From assembly GCA_022579005.1 (NCBI GenBank), contig MU401513.1:62001-126000 (forward strand): a DNA stretch of 64,000 nucleotides. Direction: 5' to 3'. The notes beneath the pieces are model-generated. The model did not search any database, had not been told where the DNA came from, and saw only the letters and a list, made by a program, of their open reading frames with translations. The translations under genes were made by a program, and so were the position numbers. How positions within the stretch are numbered: position 1 is the first letter of the stretch; the number at the start of each line of letters is the position of its first letter. This DNA comes from Poronia punctata (lineage: Eukaryota > Ascomycota > Sordariomycetes > Xylariales > Xylariaceae). Below are positions 48,510 to 60,003 of this stretch, in pieces.

Positions 48510-49167
48510 TCATTTCTTGGCCACGGTCCTTGCAAGGTCGGCCAATGCATCGCGGCGCTTGAACTTGGCATCCTCGATAACGCCTATACTCGTCAGCATA
48601 AGTCTCAACTTAGAATATGTTGGCAAAAGGTGGGGTTGAAGGGAACAAAACATACCAGCGTCAGCATCACTAGAGAAGTGGCCAGACCACTCAACAAAGG
48701 TCGAACCCTCTAGCTCGCCCGAAGTGATGGCGTAGCAACGAATAGTGGACAGAACCGAGGTGTAGCTCAGATCAGGCTTGGCAGTGATGATGCTGTAGGT
48801 GATGTAGTGGTTGATGGTCTGTACGAGTAGGCACATAAGTAACTTCCTTAGATGAGGCTAATAGATATGGGGACAACATACACTGTGCTCCTCCTGCTTC
48901 ACATCAAGCTCTGTGCCATCATTAAAGGTCCAGTGGACGATATCGGTGTCATCACTGGCGCCCTTGACGAACTCGCTAGACTTGAGGGCAGACCAGAAGT
49001 CGCTGAAGTTCTGTACTGTATAGAAGTGCAATGTTAGACCGTATCGTTGCGGGGACCCGTTATTGGGGTGTTCTGGCGAACTTACGCTTGATGTGGTGCC
49101 ATACGTGGCTCAGAGGCGCCTTGATGACGGCGGACTCGACGACTGAGGTGGAAGTTGGAATCGACAT
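48510..49167 (-). CDS. SRPBCC (START-like) superfamily protein
   Basis: Small soluble protein of the Bet v 1/polyketide-cyclase-like fold, which binds hydrophobic ligands in a deep cavity; the ligand is unknown. Four exons, 49167-49086, 49015-48882, 48818-48656 and 48583-48510, give 150 residues with consistent phases 1, 0 and 1. Fold-typical features: N-terminal SAVIKAPLSHVWHHIKLQNF, central beta strands (HWTFNDGTELDVKQEEHS, HYITYSIITAKPDL) and a long C-terminal helix beginning DAKFKRRDALADLARTVAKK. Intron 3 holds no unusual features; intron 2 carries a TACGAGTA octamer at 48822. It is divergent from the DUF4385 gene. Confidence 0.8.
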
Positions 49168-50254
49168 GATGGTGGCTAGTGTTTGTGTGGAATATGGTAA
49201 GATAGCACGGGCAATATTCTGTAACACACAAGGTTGGTGGACTTATCTGTTAGACTAGTTCAGTGCTTGATAAAAACTGCAAAAAAAGATCGGGAAGCGA
49301 TTCAAGTGCCCTTAGCTCTCTCTATCTACCCCAGTATCTGAGGCCTAGAGGGGGCTTAGGTAATCATATCCAACTCTACTCGTACGCAGTCACGACGTCA
49401 TAACTTGTCTGGGCCCACCTGCTTGTTTTGGGCATGAGACATCCTGCATCTGGTTTGGTCGCATCCTTGAAAGGGTGGCCCCTTCTTAAATTGGTAAGTA
49501 AAGCAAGAACCCATTAGGTCTAGACCCTTCCGGTCAATGCTAGGTTGGGTTACTCGTAGAAGAATTGGCTTCGAGGAATTTCTTCGCTCTCTGTAAGTTG
49601 TTCTCCACGTGAATAAAATCCAGGGTCCTAACGTACATGAGACGCCGGGTAGGTCAGGTTCTCTTGCCGGAATGCATGGACACGATCAAGTCACCAACTG
49701 GGTCCTACCACTTCCTTGGAAGAGAGAAGGCGTGATCCGAAAAAGGTATACCTACATCACTAGGTAGTAAATAGAAGTGTGGGACTCAGGGAGCATATTA
49801 CCGCTCTGCCGCTCTACGTGTCACGAAAGATAATTTCTCGTCATTGTCCTTGGAGAAAACTGATGAAGCCATTTTATTTATGATGGCATACTCTGGCACT
49901 AAAAGTCTAAATCTCCCTCCAAAGTGGAAGAATCCTGAGCCATTTTTATGGAACGCCATACAGATATATCCATACGCTGATGAGGATGAGACTCAACAGA
50001 AAGTTGCCTTGAAGACAGTTGAATGGTAGCACACGGAGGCCAAGCCATTTGTTATATGTCTTAGGTGTCTATAGACATCGAGTTGAAGGACTCAAAAATG
50101 ACATCATGTAGGCAATGACCCTACGCCACATGTCGACTGACTACCTACCTATCATCATATCCCCAAGCGTTTTGTCGGTTGAGGCCCTACCGAGTTTTAG
50201 TACAATAACAGACAATACAATCACGTTTACCCAGTGAGAAGCCCAGATCTTCCA
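49168..50254. other. Divergent intergenic region, 1.1 kb
   Basis: Promoter side of both neighbours (SRPBCC on -, DUF4385 on +). TACTCGTA octamers at 49377 and 49551. A 61-residue frame at 49844-50029 has no recognised features and is not called. Confidence 0.55.
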
Positions 50255-50791
50255 ATGACATCCAAGTCACCACCAAGCCCATCAACACTTAAACAGACTC
50301 TCTCACGAACCCACTGGTTCAGTTATCGCATAGGCCGCGGTGAACAAGGCGTCCTGACGTTTGAGCCGTACAAGTCCTACCTCCTACCGCATTGGCGGTT
50401 CCGCACCGTCGCCATCGCGCAGCGGAGTGCGGCTGATCTCTGGGCCAAATTCGAGGAATTCGACGGCCAAGATGACTTTGTCGGCATGGATATGACGCGC
50501 AAATTCATCCAGATGGGCATGACGCGGGCCAAACGATATGCGAACCACGCCGGCGGACGCAAATACAAGTACCGGGACGGGGACAGGGGTAGAGAGGAAT
50601 TGCCGAAGAGTGACGGGCATCCGGATAGGAATGAGAAAGAGCAGGCGAGTCTGGTATTTCGCGAGTATTGGGTCAAGTGTAAAGACCATGTGGGGTATCA
50701 GAGGAAGAAAGAAGAGTTCCTGAGAGAACAGCGGGAGTCGACGAGACTTTGTGACAAGGATGGAGAAGCTATATCTGCATGGAGTGGATAA
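50255..50791 (+). CDS. DUF4385-type protein of unknown function
   Basis: Single-exon gene of 178 residues. The core, GVLTFEPYKSYLLPHWRFRT ... SAADLWAKFEEFDGQDDFVG ... MTRKFIQMGMTRAKRYANH, fits the DUF4385 family, found in fungi, bacteria and some phages, whose function is unknown. The C-terminal half is highly charged (RDGDRGREELPKSDGHPDRN, KKEEFLREQRES), a pattern that suggests nucleic-acid binding, though this is inference. I chose the ATG at 50255; no earlier in-frame ATG precedes it. No intron is needed and the stop follows directly after SAWSG. Confidence 0.8.
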   Translation: MTSKSPPSPSTLKQTLSRTHWFSYRIGRGEQGVLTFEPYKSYLLPHWRFRTVAIAQRSAADLWAKFEEFDGQDDFVGMDMTRKFIQMGMTRAKRYANHAGGRKYKYRDGDRGREELPKSDGHPDRNEKEQASLVFREYWVKCKDHVGYQRKKEEFLREQRESTRLCDKDGEAISAWSG

Positions 50792-51322
50792 TGTTGATTT
50801 TTACTGTCTTTTTTTGATAACCACGCTATATCAATTTACATGCCACAGTTTTATCGTTTAATTTTCGTGTTTTGACTAAATTCCATGATCGTTATATTTT
50901 GTACGTCCAATCCACCCCAAGTCTTCTGCGGCCCGGATAAGTGCGTATTCAGCCAGGTGGAAATACACCTGGCTTCTTTGCGGCCTGGAAAGACCCAAGT
51001 TTACAAAGTTTACAAATAAGATGTACAGTGTCTATAGTGGTACATAGGCAAGCTTCTAACCTCAGGTGTATATATTGCCTTTAGATAACCCCATAAACAA
51101 TCGAAACACCAAGAAACGCCGGGCCATGCAAGAGTCGAGTGAAGATGCTATCCCAACGGCCGAAACCGCGCATTGAATCCGAACCCCTCGTAGACAACCC
51201 TTTATCCCCTGTCAGGTTGAGCGAGTGGCGGAACACACCGATTGTTTTCGTCGAATTTGGGGAAGGGAAGAAGCGGCGCCTTCAACCATTTCGGTTTCCG
51301 ATACTTTTGTTTTTCCACGTCA
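50792..51322. other. Convergent intergenic region
   Basis: 531 bp between 3' ends of the DUF4385 and PAM16 genes. No gene seen. Confidence 0.6.
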
Positions 51323-51870
51323 CTACCGGTCCTTGTACACCTTGGGCTTAAACCCCTCTTTAATCTCGGCCTCTTGCGCCGCTTTTTCCATGACCGGCCT
51401 CATCTCTGATTCTATGCGCTCTCTTGCTCTTAGGATTTTGCTCTGTAGGTAAAAGCTGCCGCCCTTTTGTGGATCGTTGGTATCAAACAGTTTCTTGAAT
51501 CGCTCCATGACCTCCTCCACGTTGGCCTGGCCACCTTGGGGCGGCTTGACGTTTAGGATCTTGCAAGCTTCCTCGAGCGTCATGCCGGATGTCCCGCCCC
51601 TCGTTCTAACGGCATCGGGGTTTAACTTGGCTTGCGCTCGCGCGTAGTTGGATGACGCTTGGGCTTGCTTGTATGCCTCGGTCAGGGAGCGACCGAGGAC
51701 CCGAGCGCCGGTAAGGACTATCTGTGTTACGATTCGGTGCGCCTGGAAAGAAAATGCAATTAGTTGAGCCTTTTCAAATTGCCACGGCTAGGGTCTCCGG
51801 TTTTGTATAGTTCGCGACATCCGTGGAGGCAAGGGGTATCGCGGAGAGTTATCGGAAATATGCTCACCAT
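51323..51870 (-). CDS. PAM16: PAM16/TIM16, presequence translocase motor subunit
   Basis: J-like protein of the mitochondrial import motor on the matrix side of TIM23; it holds PAM18 and restrains its stimulation of mtHsp70. Exons 51870-51868 and 51742-51323 give 140 residues, the normal size. The first coding exon is only the ATG, followed by a GTGAGC donor; the second exon begins AHRIVTQIVLTGARVLGRSL, the standard N-terminus of the family after its Met. The J-like domain carries MTLEEACKILNVKP and NDPQKGGSFYLQSKILRARE, where a DPxKGG-type motif stands in place of the HPD of true J proteins. Divergent from YIP1. Confidence 0.93.
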
Positions 51871-52710
51871 CTTGTCTGATGTATTCCCTGGTACCAGGCA
51901 ATGCAGATTCGGCGTTAAATACAGTAGAGACACCGGATGGGGACTCTACCGGTGAAAACAGGGGCAGAGACAGAGGTGGACGTAGAGATGTCAACGTCGG
52001 CTTGTTGAAGGATAGATGCGTTTGCGACTAAAAATTGTCGGGATCGGCTCGAAAGTTCGAGTCCCGGTCAATTCGATAAGTTTACTGGGTCTATGTGGGC
52101 CCACACCGTTTAAAAGTCTACCTCATCTTAAGTGCTTAGGTAGCGGCTTAGAACTAAAGGTATGCAGATATCAAAAGGATGCACAAATACGATATAATGC
52201 ATGACTATAACCGTAGTTTTGGCTTCCGCTAGCTCCGGTGTGACACGTTTCTAGGTACATAGGTACCTGGTATGTATGTACCTACCCATACCCAGAGGAC
52301 ACTGTCGGCTACGGGTGCACTGTACCAGGTTGGGCGCCTACCTTGTGCCCGCCAACTTGGATGCAGGGGAAGCTCCGACCTAAATTCATACCCACACTGG
52401 CCAAGTCGACACACAACATTCCATCATCGTTCGAAGGGCACAGTCGGTGAAGACATCTTAAAGTGACTACAAGTTTCATACCTTGAGGGCCAATCCTAGT
52501 CACACTATCTATCGGGTTGAAGGTATCCTTTCAACTGCTAAGCTGCCCGATAAATTAATTCTTCGCTGCGCATAAATCGCCTGATCTGCTTCGCCATTTC
52601 CTCTCGTCAACGAGTCGATAGTCGAAGCTAAGCTTTGTCCTTAACCGTCCACATTGCGCCCAGTCAGATCGTCTCTCCGACCGGATCGATCTGCTTTCGT
52701 GTATATAAAG
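51871..52710. promoter_or_regulatory. Divergent promoter region, PAM16 and YIP1
   Basis: 840 bp between start codons. Nothing else is recognised; the sequence TATATAAAG lies directly before the YIP1 ATG, too close to act as a normal TATA box for it. Confidence 0.45.
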
Positions 52711-53750
52711 ATGTCGCAGTACTACGGAGCACCTTCCGCCAACCAATACGGCGGCGGTGCTCCTGCTCCTGCTCAGAATCTTCAGTTTTACCCGTCCTCC
52801 TACTCTCCCGGTGTGCCATCTCACGCGGCCGCGCCACAACAGTATGGTTATGGTGCGCCCCCACCAGGCCCCGGCGGCTATGGATTCGGAGGTGCGCCTG
52901 GCGTGAGTGGACGTATGGGGGAGCAGGGTGGACTGCGGACGGGTTGGCTCGCCGCCTTTTCGACTGAAGGCTACGAGGGTGAGCCACCATTACTAGAAGA
53001 ATTAGGCGTGAACTGGGGCCACATTCAGATGAAGGTGAGATTCATCGCTGAGCTTCGAACATCCCGCCAAGGTGGCAATGGACGCCCATTCCATCATCCG
53101 TGATATCGTTCTACGTCATATACCCAAGTATGCTGACTCTTTTAATGTAGACCTTTGCCGTTCTCAATCCGTTTGCCCGTATCGACCAACACATAATGGA
53201 CGACTCCGACCTTGCCGGGCCGATCCTGTTCTTCCTCCTTTTTGGCACATTCCTATTACTAAGCGGAAAAGTACACTTCGGCTACATATATGGATTGGCG
53301 TTGATGGGATCTATTGCCCTACATACTATACTCTCTTTAATGTCTCCGGATGGGCCCGACTCTTCGTCACCTACTCACGCCACGCCATCATATCAGCCCA
53401 GCGCAGGTTACGCTGCCGCCGGTCATGAGGATAAAGAGCACTTGAGTAGCAACCTGACTTTCGTACGGAGTGCCAGTGTCCTGGGATACTGTCTCCTACC
53501 ATTGGTGCTAGTCAGCCTGGTAGGTATCGTGGTGCCCATGGATGGAATCTTTGGATATGTCCTGACGAGTGCGGCCATTGTGTGGTGCACAACTAGCGCA
53601 AGTGGTATGTTTTGCGCTGTCGGTAGAATGAGGCAAATGAGGGTGCTCGTGGCGTACCCCTTAGCCCTGTTTTACGTCGGGTTTGGGATCATGAGCATCT
53701 TCAGCAGCCGAGGGTCTGGGAGCTTAGCGAAGGCCGCCAATCTCTCGTGA
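52711..53750 (+). CDS. YIP1: YIP1-family Golgi/ER vesicle traffic protein
   Basis: Integral membrane protein that binds Rab/Ypt GTPases and acts in ER-to-Golgi vesicle formation. Exons 52711-53034 and 53151-53750 (phase 0, GTGAGA donor) give 307 residues. The cytosolic N-terminus is rich in Tyr, Gly, Pro and Gln (MSQYYGAPSANQYGGG, then YGYGAPPPGPGG). The conserved segment PPLLEELGVNW, TFAVLNPFARIDQHIMDDSD and FGYIYGLALMGSI identify the Yip1/YIPF5 type. About five membrane helices follow. An upstream in-frame ATG at 52654 would add 19 unlike residues, so I chose 52711. Confidence 0.92.
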
Positions 53751-55681
53751 TAGGTGGTGGCCACGCCGACTTACAATAAGGAAATACGTGCCTCAAGATG
53801 GCTACGGTACTCGTAACAAAACACTTTTCATCGACTCTCTACTAGCCACCTATCATGGAGCAGTGGCAAGAGGCTGGCTCTGACTAAGAGTTCGAAGTCT
53901 CGTACGCGCTATGAATCGCGCGAGGGGCCCAACATCACGGTACATACTTAGCTATGTGAGGCCCAATGTACTTGGAAAAATGAGTTCCAAAGGTCATACA
54001 ATCTGTTAAAACCCACGCCTACACTTTCCATGTCTCCGGAATGTCAGAGAAGAGATTCGAACTCGCCATTATTCTATACGGTATGGGGCGTCAACAGGAT
54101 AGGGCCATGTTCAGGTCGTGGAGCATATGGTAGAGTTTTACCAACATGTATTGCCACGAGCACAGCCGGTATCATGGCTATTTATCGTCATGCGCGGACC
54201 GGGCAGCGGAGCGGAATACCTTGGGTGAGGTACATGAATACTTAGTTTAGGGCTTGTGGGTCCGAAATACGCTAGTATTGGGGACTGCATGCGGTAGACG
54301 AGGAAGATCCATCTCGGCATCACATTCGGAAAGATGTATTGAGGCATAGACGCCTATGCCCTACCTATACGGAGACAATACACGTTCTTGGTTCCAAATG
54401 GGTTTCTTGAAGCACGCTTTTACTTTGTATAGCCGGTCTGCTTTGCGGACATGGTCTATGAGTATGATGAGTATGATAAAAGCAAGCTTTTTATTAGGTC
54501 AGGGTTAGAAGTTATGTAAGGAGCCACCTAAATCGCAAACAAATCCAAGATGAATGCGAAGTTACATAGTTTCAAGAAGCAACGGGTAACTACCTCCCTA
54601 TGGTATACAATCCCGAAATGTGGGTTCCAAGATTGCCGTCCTCGATTCCCTTGTTCTAAATCTGGGTTGTTTTTGTTCGTTACATACCTACCTGTAGACT
54701 AAAAATAAAATAAATTGGAGTTTGAAGGCGTTATATATACCTACATGCAATTGTTATACACGTCGGTAGTTCAGCTCGGCTGTGTAACCGTGCCAACTTT
54801 ATTGGGTCCCGATTCCAGTTGCCGGTCGTTTGTGCACCTCGTGGGGGGGGGGACCTACCTCCTTTACGTCGCCCCAAAATGCTACGCGCTGGACTGGATC
54901 CAGCCATTTATTGTGACTTTTTTTTAATCGGATGATAGTTAAGGTTATCATATTATTACAGACGGTGAATATTTGACAGAACGAGCAAACGGGCGGGTTG
55001 TCATGTTCATGTCGTGTACATGTACCTAGGTTAAATTCCAACTTGACGGTGAGTAAGTAAGTAAGTGAGTGAGTGAGTGAGTGAGTGTGTAAGCGCTCGG
55101 TTTTTTGCTCTTCCTTTTGAATATGATGTGTACTCGTCTTGTCAAACAAACAAACAAGTACTTGTATGTTTTTATATTCTATTTCTAGGTGTTGTGTTTG
55201 TGCGATAGCTACCTACGAGTACTCGATCTTGAAGTTGAAATTCAAATTGACAAATCAAATCAGCCCATTTCCCTGTACGTATTCACCCTACCAAGATCCA
55301 AGATCCAATATCCCCGTTTGTGTAGGTACTCGTACCTTGCCCTTTCTCCACGTTCTGTATCAAGGTCAAAGGTCAAGTTACAGGGACAGGGGTGTAAATC
55401 CTTACAAATGAACGGTTAAGTTCTAGGTTTTTTGCGGGGGGGGGGGAAGACGAAAAGACCTAACCTACACGTACATACACGTAATCCAAAAGGGAAGGGA
55501 CAGTAGGTAGGTAGGTAGGCGGATGGATCGGATTTGATATATGTATATACCTACCTACCTATTAGACCATCTATCTCAATTTGGAATCCCTTTCCACCTC
55601 ACTTTTTCTTCCTTCTTCTTTTCATGAAATCCGTCCCTAGTCTGTAGATTCAGGCGATTAATAAATTTAAAAAAAAACATC
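53751..55681. other. Intergenic, 1.9 kb
   Basis: No gene recognised. Contains octamers at 53808, 55214 and 55327, a G run at about 54843-54851, a tetranucleotide repeat GTAA/GTGA at about 55050-55088, a G run at about 55435-55446, and AGGT/CCTA tandems at about 55503-55520 and 55550-55561. The last 130 bp are CT-rich, as in a fungal core promoter for the transporter gene. Confidence 0.55.
55050..55088. repeat. GTAA/GTGA tetranucleotide microsatellite
   Basis: About nine units that change from GTAA to GTGA part way along. Confidence 0.8.
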
Positions 55682-57475
55682 ATGTCGACGAGTGAAAAGG
55701 AACCGGAACCGACGACGGAGAAGCGCGTCGAGACGAATGTTCATGGCGCCGCTGAGAAAGGTGTGGCTGTGACAGACAAGTAAGTACGATGCAACAATGC
55801 ATCACATGGCCAGATTTTGTTCAAATGAAAAAAGCGAAACCGATAATTGCTGACCCTCGAATAAAATAATATAGTCGCGGCGAATCCCTAGTCACGTTTG
55901 ATCCCGAAGCCGAGAGGAGGTTGCGGTTCAAGCTTGATCTCATGGTCGTCCCTACTGTCTCGTTGCTTTATCTGTTTTGTTTCATTGATCGCGCCAATAT
56001 TGGTATGTATAATGGGGTCATGAAGCCGAAACCTTCCTTATTTATACAGGTGGAGGAGGAAAAAGTCAAGATACTGATGCGAAAGAAATAATAATATAGG
56101 CAACGCCCGTCTCGCTGGCTTCGAGGAAGACTTGGGTCTGAAAAACTACGATTATAACACCGTCTTGTCCATCTTTTACATCAGCTACATCATCTTTGAA
56201 ATCCCTTCCAATCTTGCGTGTAAATGGATCGGTCCTGGTTGGTTCCTGCCTGCCATATCGCTAGGCTTCGGCATCACGTCGTTGGGGACGGCATTTGTCC
56301 ATAACCGTGCCGCCGCTAGCGGTGTCCGGTTTTTGCTTGGCATTTTCGAGTCCGGCATGTTGCCCGGTAAGTAAGACCCTTTTTAATATGCGGCCCTAGA
56401 AGTTAGAACAGTCACGGGACGTGCGGTTACTAAAATCGGCGCGCAAATAGGCATATCATACTACATGTCGCGATGGTACCGGAGATCGGAGTTAGCCTAC
56501 CGCTTGGCACTCTTCATCGTCATGGCACCTTTGGCAGGCGCATTCGGCGGTCTCCTAGCGTCGGGAATCCTGTCCCTGGACCACTTCGGGGGTCTGCATC
56601 GCTGGCGTATGATCTTCGGCATTGAGGGCATCATCACTATCGGCTTATCTATCATCTCTTTCTTCACACTCACGGACCGGCCAGAGACGGCGCGGTGGCT
56701 GACGCAGGAGGAGAAGGACCTGGCCATCGCCCGAGTGAAATCGGAGCGTGTCGCGCAGACGAGCGTGCTAGACAAGCCCGACAAGAAGAAGTTGTGGCTC
56801 GGCTTCTGGAACCCCATGGTCCAGGCAACGTCCTTCATATTCCTGCTCAACAATATCACGGTGCAAGGCCTCGCCTTCTTCACGCCGACAATCGTGGGAA
56901 CCATTTACCCGGATAAGACGACCGTGCAACAGCAGCTGTACACGGTGCCGCCGTATGCGCTCGGCGCCGTCTTTGTCCTCCTGCTCTCGGCCCTTAGCTG
57001 GCACTTCGACCGCCGCATTATTTTCATTATTGCCACCGCCCCGCTCACTATGCTCGGGTACATCCTGTTCCTTGCCAGCGAGGAGCCCCGCGTGCGGTAC
57101 GCCGCCGCTTTCCTGTCGGCCATCAGCTGTTTCGCGCTCGGCCCGCTAGCCAACGCGCAGGCCTCGGCCCTCGTCGTCAGCGATACGAGCCGCAGCATCG
57201 CCATCGGCACTAACGTCATGTACGGCAACATCGGCGGTCTCATCGCCACCTGGTCGTATCTCCCCTGGGACAAGCCGGATTTCCCCATCGGCAACGGTCT
57301 GAACCTCGCTGCCGCCAGTCTAATCCTCGTCCTCTCCGGTTTCATGTGGATGTGGATGGTGTGGGATAACAAGAGGAGGGCTAATAAGGATGTTGAGGCC
57401 GAACTGCAGGGCCTCACCCAGGTCGAGATTGAGAGTCTTGAGTGGAAACATCCCGGTTGGCGGTGGCGGCCTTAG
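55682..57475 (+). CDS. MFS permease, anion:cation symporter (Dal5/allantoate) type
   Basis: Plasma-membrane transporter of the ACS family, whose fungal members take up allantoate, nicotinate, pantothenate, biotin precursors and similar organic anions; the substrate is unknown here. Exons 55682-55779, 55875-56002, 56100-56366 and 56451-57475 give 505 residues, the normal length. The N-terminal signature EAERRLRFKLDLMVVPTVSL ... FCFIDRANIGNARLAGFEED is characteristic. About twelve membrane helices are visible, with FESGMLPGISYYMSRWYRRS at the helix 4/5 region completed across intron 3, and TDRPETARWLTQEEKDLA in the central loop. The C-terminus is short and cytosolic. Confidence 0.92.
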
Positions 57476-60003
57476 AATCTCGCGTTATTGGTCCGTGGGT
57501 TTGGAATTGGATAGACCGGTTTGTGCGTATATTTCACCTTTAGAAGTCTGTTTTAGTCAAGTTCTGGTTTGTTTGACGATAATGTACTTGTCGGTATTGA
57601 CAATTGCTGGGGTTCGATTCGATACTTCCTTAGTCTGTTTCTGATGTTTTTTGTGTATTTCCAAGCTATACCCCCTTATTCAATGGCATATTTCAGTGTG
57701 CTTGTCTTCTGTCTTGTGTCTCGGGCTTCACCGTACTGGAAATTGGTTGCAGTGGCAGGTGACGGGCAATAAGGTACTTATCCGAATAAATAGGTCGACA
57801 CCGACGAACATCGCCGACGAAGGGGTACGCAGGCACTTACGTTTTTACAAGGGCACATAGCTCTCGGTCGCCAGGCTGTTGAGCATAGGAAAAAGGTAAA
57901 CATGGCAGGAGGGGATACTTTCCAAGCCCTTTGTTCACAACAGAAGGCCTTCGGTTGTGCCTTCTTGCAGTACTACTAGCCAGTACATATTCGGAAAGCG
58001 CTAGGAAAGCTTACTTAGGTATCCACCGACCACGAACAACAAATGTCACTTCCCTAACGGGACCGTCTGAAGCATGGAATATTCGCACTTGTTTCTGCTT
58101 CGGCTATGCCATATATACTCGGGACTTAGGTACTGACGAAGTTCGGATGCCACAACCTCGTCGGGCCGTTTCATCAGCCGTCGGCTCACTTCCGGCGAAT
58201 GTATCGATCGGTACCTACCGGCGGCGCTTCGGGTCCGGGCACGAAACGTGGCTTCGGCATCCGTCTTAGACCCATCCACCGGGCCTAACCCTCCCTCGAC
58301 TGGGTACTTACTTTAGACACATGGTTTTCGGTGGGACGGTGAGGACTGGAACCGGCGACATTCCTCTTCGGTTCTGTCTGCTGGACCAGGTTTTGTATCC
58401 GGTGGAACTGGGCTTCAAAGACACAGACAGTCCTTAGGGAAAGCACCTGGAGCAAGTATAGCGGCCTACTTGCTTGAACGAACGCAAGCTTCTTGTCGAG
58501 GAATAAAAGAAAGGTCATCGCTTCCATGACACACGGCTACGGCGGCCTATGATTGATTGATTACAAAATTCGATCAATTATTTCGTGCCAAGACAAGATA
58601 AGGTAGATGCCCTTCCCACGAACATGCTGTCGGAGTATCTTCTCCCGGCCGCAAGTTATTTTTAGCGTTGACATGTTTCGTCCTCGCCATCCAGGAGCAT
58701 ACTATTATTTCCCGACGTGCTCGATACTACCTTGCCGTCATTGGTGCGCTTCTAGCCTTCTACTACATACTCTTCAGCTAAATACTTGCTATTCGGAGGG
58801 TGAGAACCGGTTTGGAAGTTATGACCACGGGCAGTTAGCACGCCAAAATGTAGGAAACAAGGCATCCCTAAATCGAAAATGGAACTGCCCGAAGAGGGGC
58901 TCTACCAGCCTAGGGCATGTGTACATACTGGACAGGCCATAAGGGGATTGCTGCTCCGTCTGCTTGAGTATGAAGGTATATTCCCATGACTCACTTATTC
59001 TGACCTCTTGGTTTGTGATGACGGAAACTGCCTGCCGTTGTTTTTATAAAGTATTTCTTGATCGAAGCTTCCCTGCTGCGTCTTTAAATTTGAATCTTAA
59101 CAATATAGCCCCGTCAATTGAGCGGCGGTATAGGTAGCGCCGAATCATGTTCTTAAGATGCTCTTTCAAGCATATGAGAGAAGCACGAGGATGGTCTAGC
59201 TTGCCAAGGCCTAATCTGAAGATGGTGGGATTTCCGCATTTTTGATTCGTGGGATATGAGGCGAAAAAAGCGCATCGTATCAAGACCCGGTCCTGTTCAG
59301 GACGGAGACCCCACGTAAACCATCTCCTCGGTTCTGTATCTGCGAGGACCTTCTTTTGATACCGGTAGGTAGTTTGGCCTTATTCCCCAGTTCCACTAAA
59401 TACACGTAGAACAACACTCCATAATCTGATCTCACCAACCGTTATCTATCGCACGGTTTAGAGTCCAAAGCAGGGCCGTCCACTAATAAGACAGCTGAGT
59501 GCTGCGAGTTGCCTTGTGAAACACGTCCCAACCGCGTTTGGGCCGGAACGTGCCGGCAGTCTTTCCCCAGATTTGTTATGTCACACGGCATCGATGGCCA
59601 GTGAAAATGCAGCATTTTAGATAGCCGGATAAATTGCACGGCTCTTCCGGCCCGATCCCTTTCCCTCGACCGCTACGGCATACACTGCAGTTGCTGCCAA
59701 GTCCCTTTTTTGAGTATAGTAAATCTCCGTGGTTCTAGAAAAGTGATAGAAAAGGCCCGACCCTGTATAGCGACGTAAGAACGACTTCCGTTCTTCGGCA
59801 TGTAGTTGATTAATGCCACGCCCACAGCTGATTGGTGTGAGGTGACAACGCCGTCTTCCGTGCGATGGGGGCGCGGTAACCGTAGGAAGTGTTTCCTATA
59901 AGTCGAAAGTTGTCACCACTTTGCTCCAAAGTTTAGAGTGTTTCGTAAAGGTCAAGCGAAAATCACACTGTGGCCCCCGTTGAACATTATCAACTGAGAC
60001 AAG
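57476..60003. other. Intergenic, 2.5 kb
   Basis: Largest gene-free stretch outside the mobile elements. Frames here lack ATG starts or splice support. No octamer, tRNA or repeat of note seen. Confidence 0.55.
59897..59902 (+). promoter_or_regulatory. Possible TATA box of the LPMO gene
   Basis: TATAAG, 107 bp before the start codon at 60004; position is plausible, identity is a guess. Confidence 0.3.

Noticed and set aside
49844..50029. 61-residue frame between the SRPBCC and DUF4385 genes
   Set aside because: Short, unrecognised and in a divergent promoter region.
52030..52080. tRNA-like TTCGAGTCCC motif (B-box-like)
   Set aside because: The flanking bases do not form a T stem and no acceptor or anticodon arm fits.
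52702..52710. TATATAAAG taken as a TATA box for YIP1
   Set aside because: It abuts the start codon, which is well supported by the conserved MSQYYG N-terminus, so transcription would begin too late.
54040..54075. B-box-like GAGTTCGAATCT on the - strand
   Set aside because: A weak T arm is possible but no matching acceptor stem or A box lies upstream; at most a tRNA remnant.
57931..58269. 112-residue frame with a signal-peptide-like start
   Set aside because: It begins with TTG, not ATG, has no splice support and no recognisable domain.
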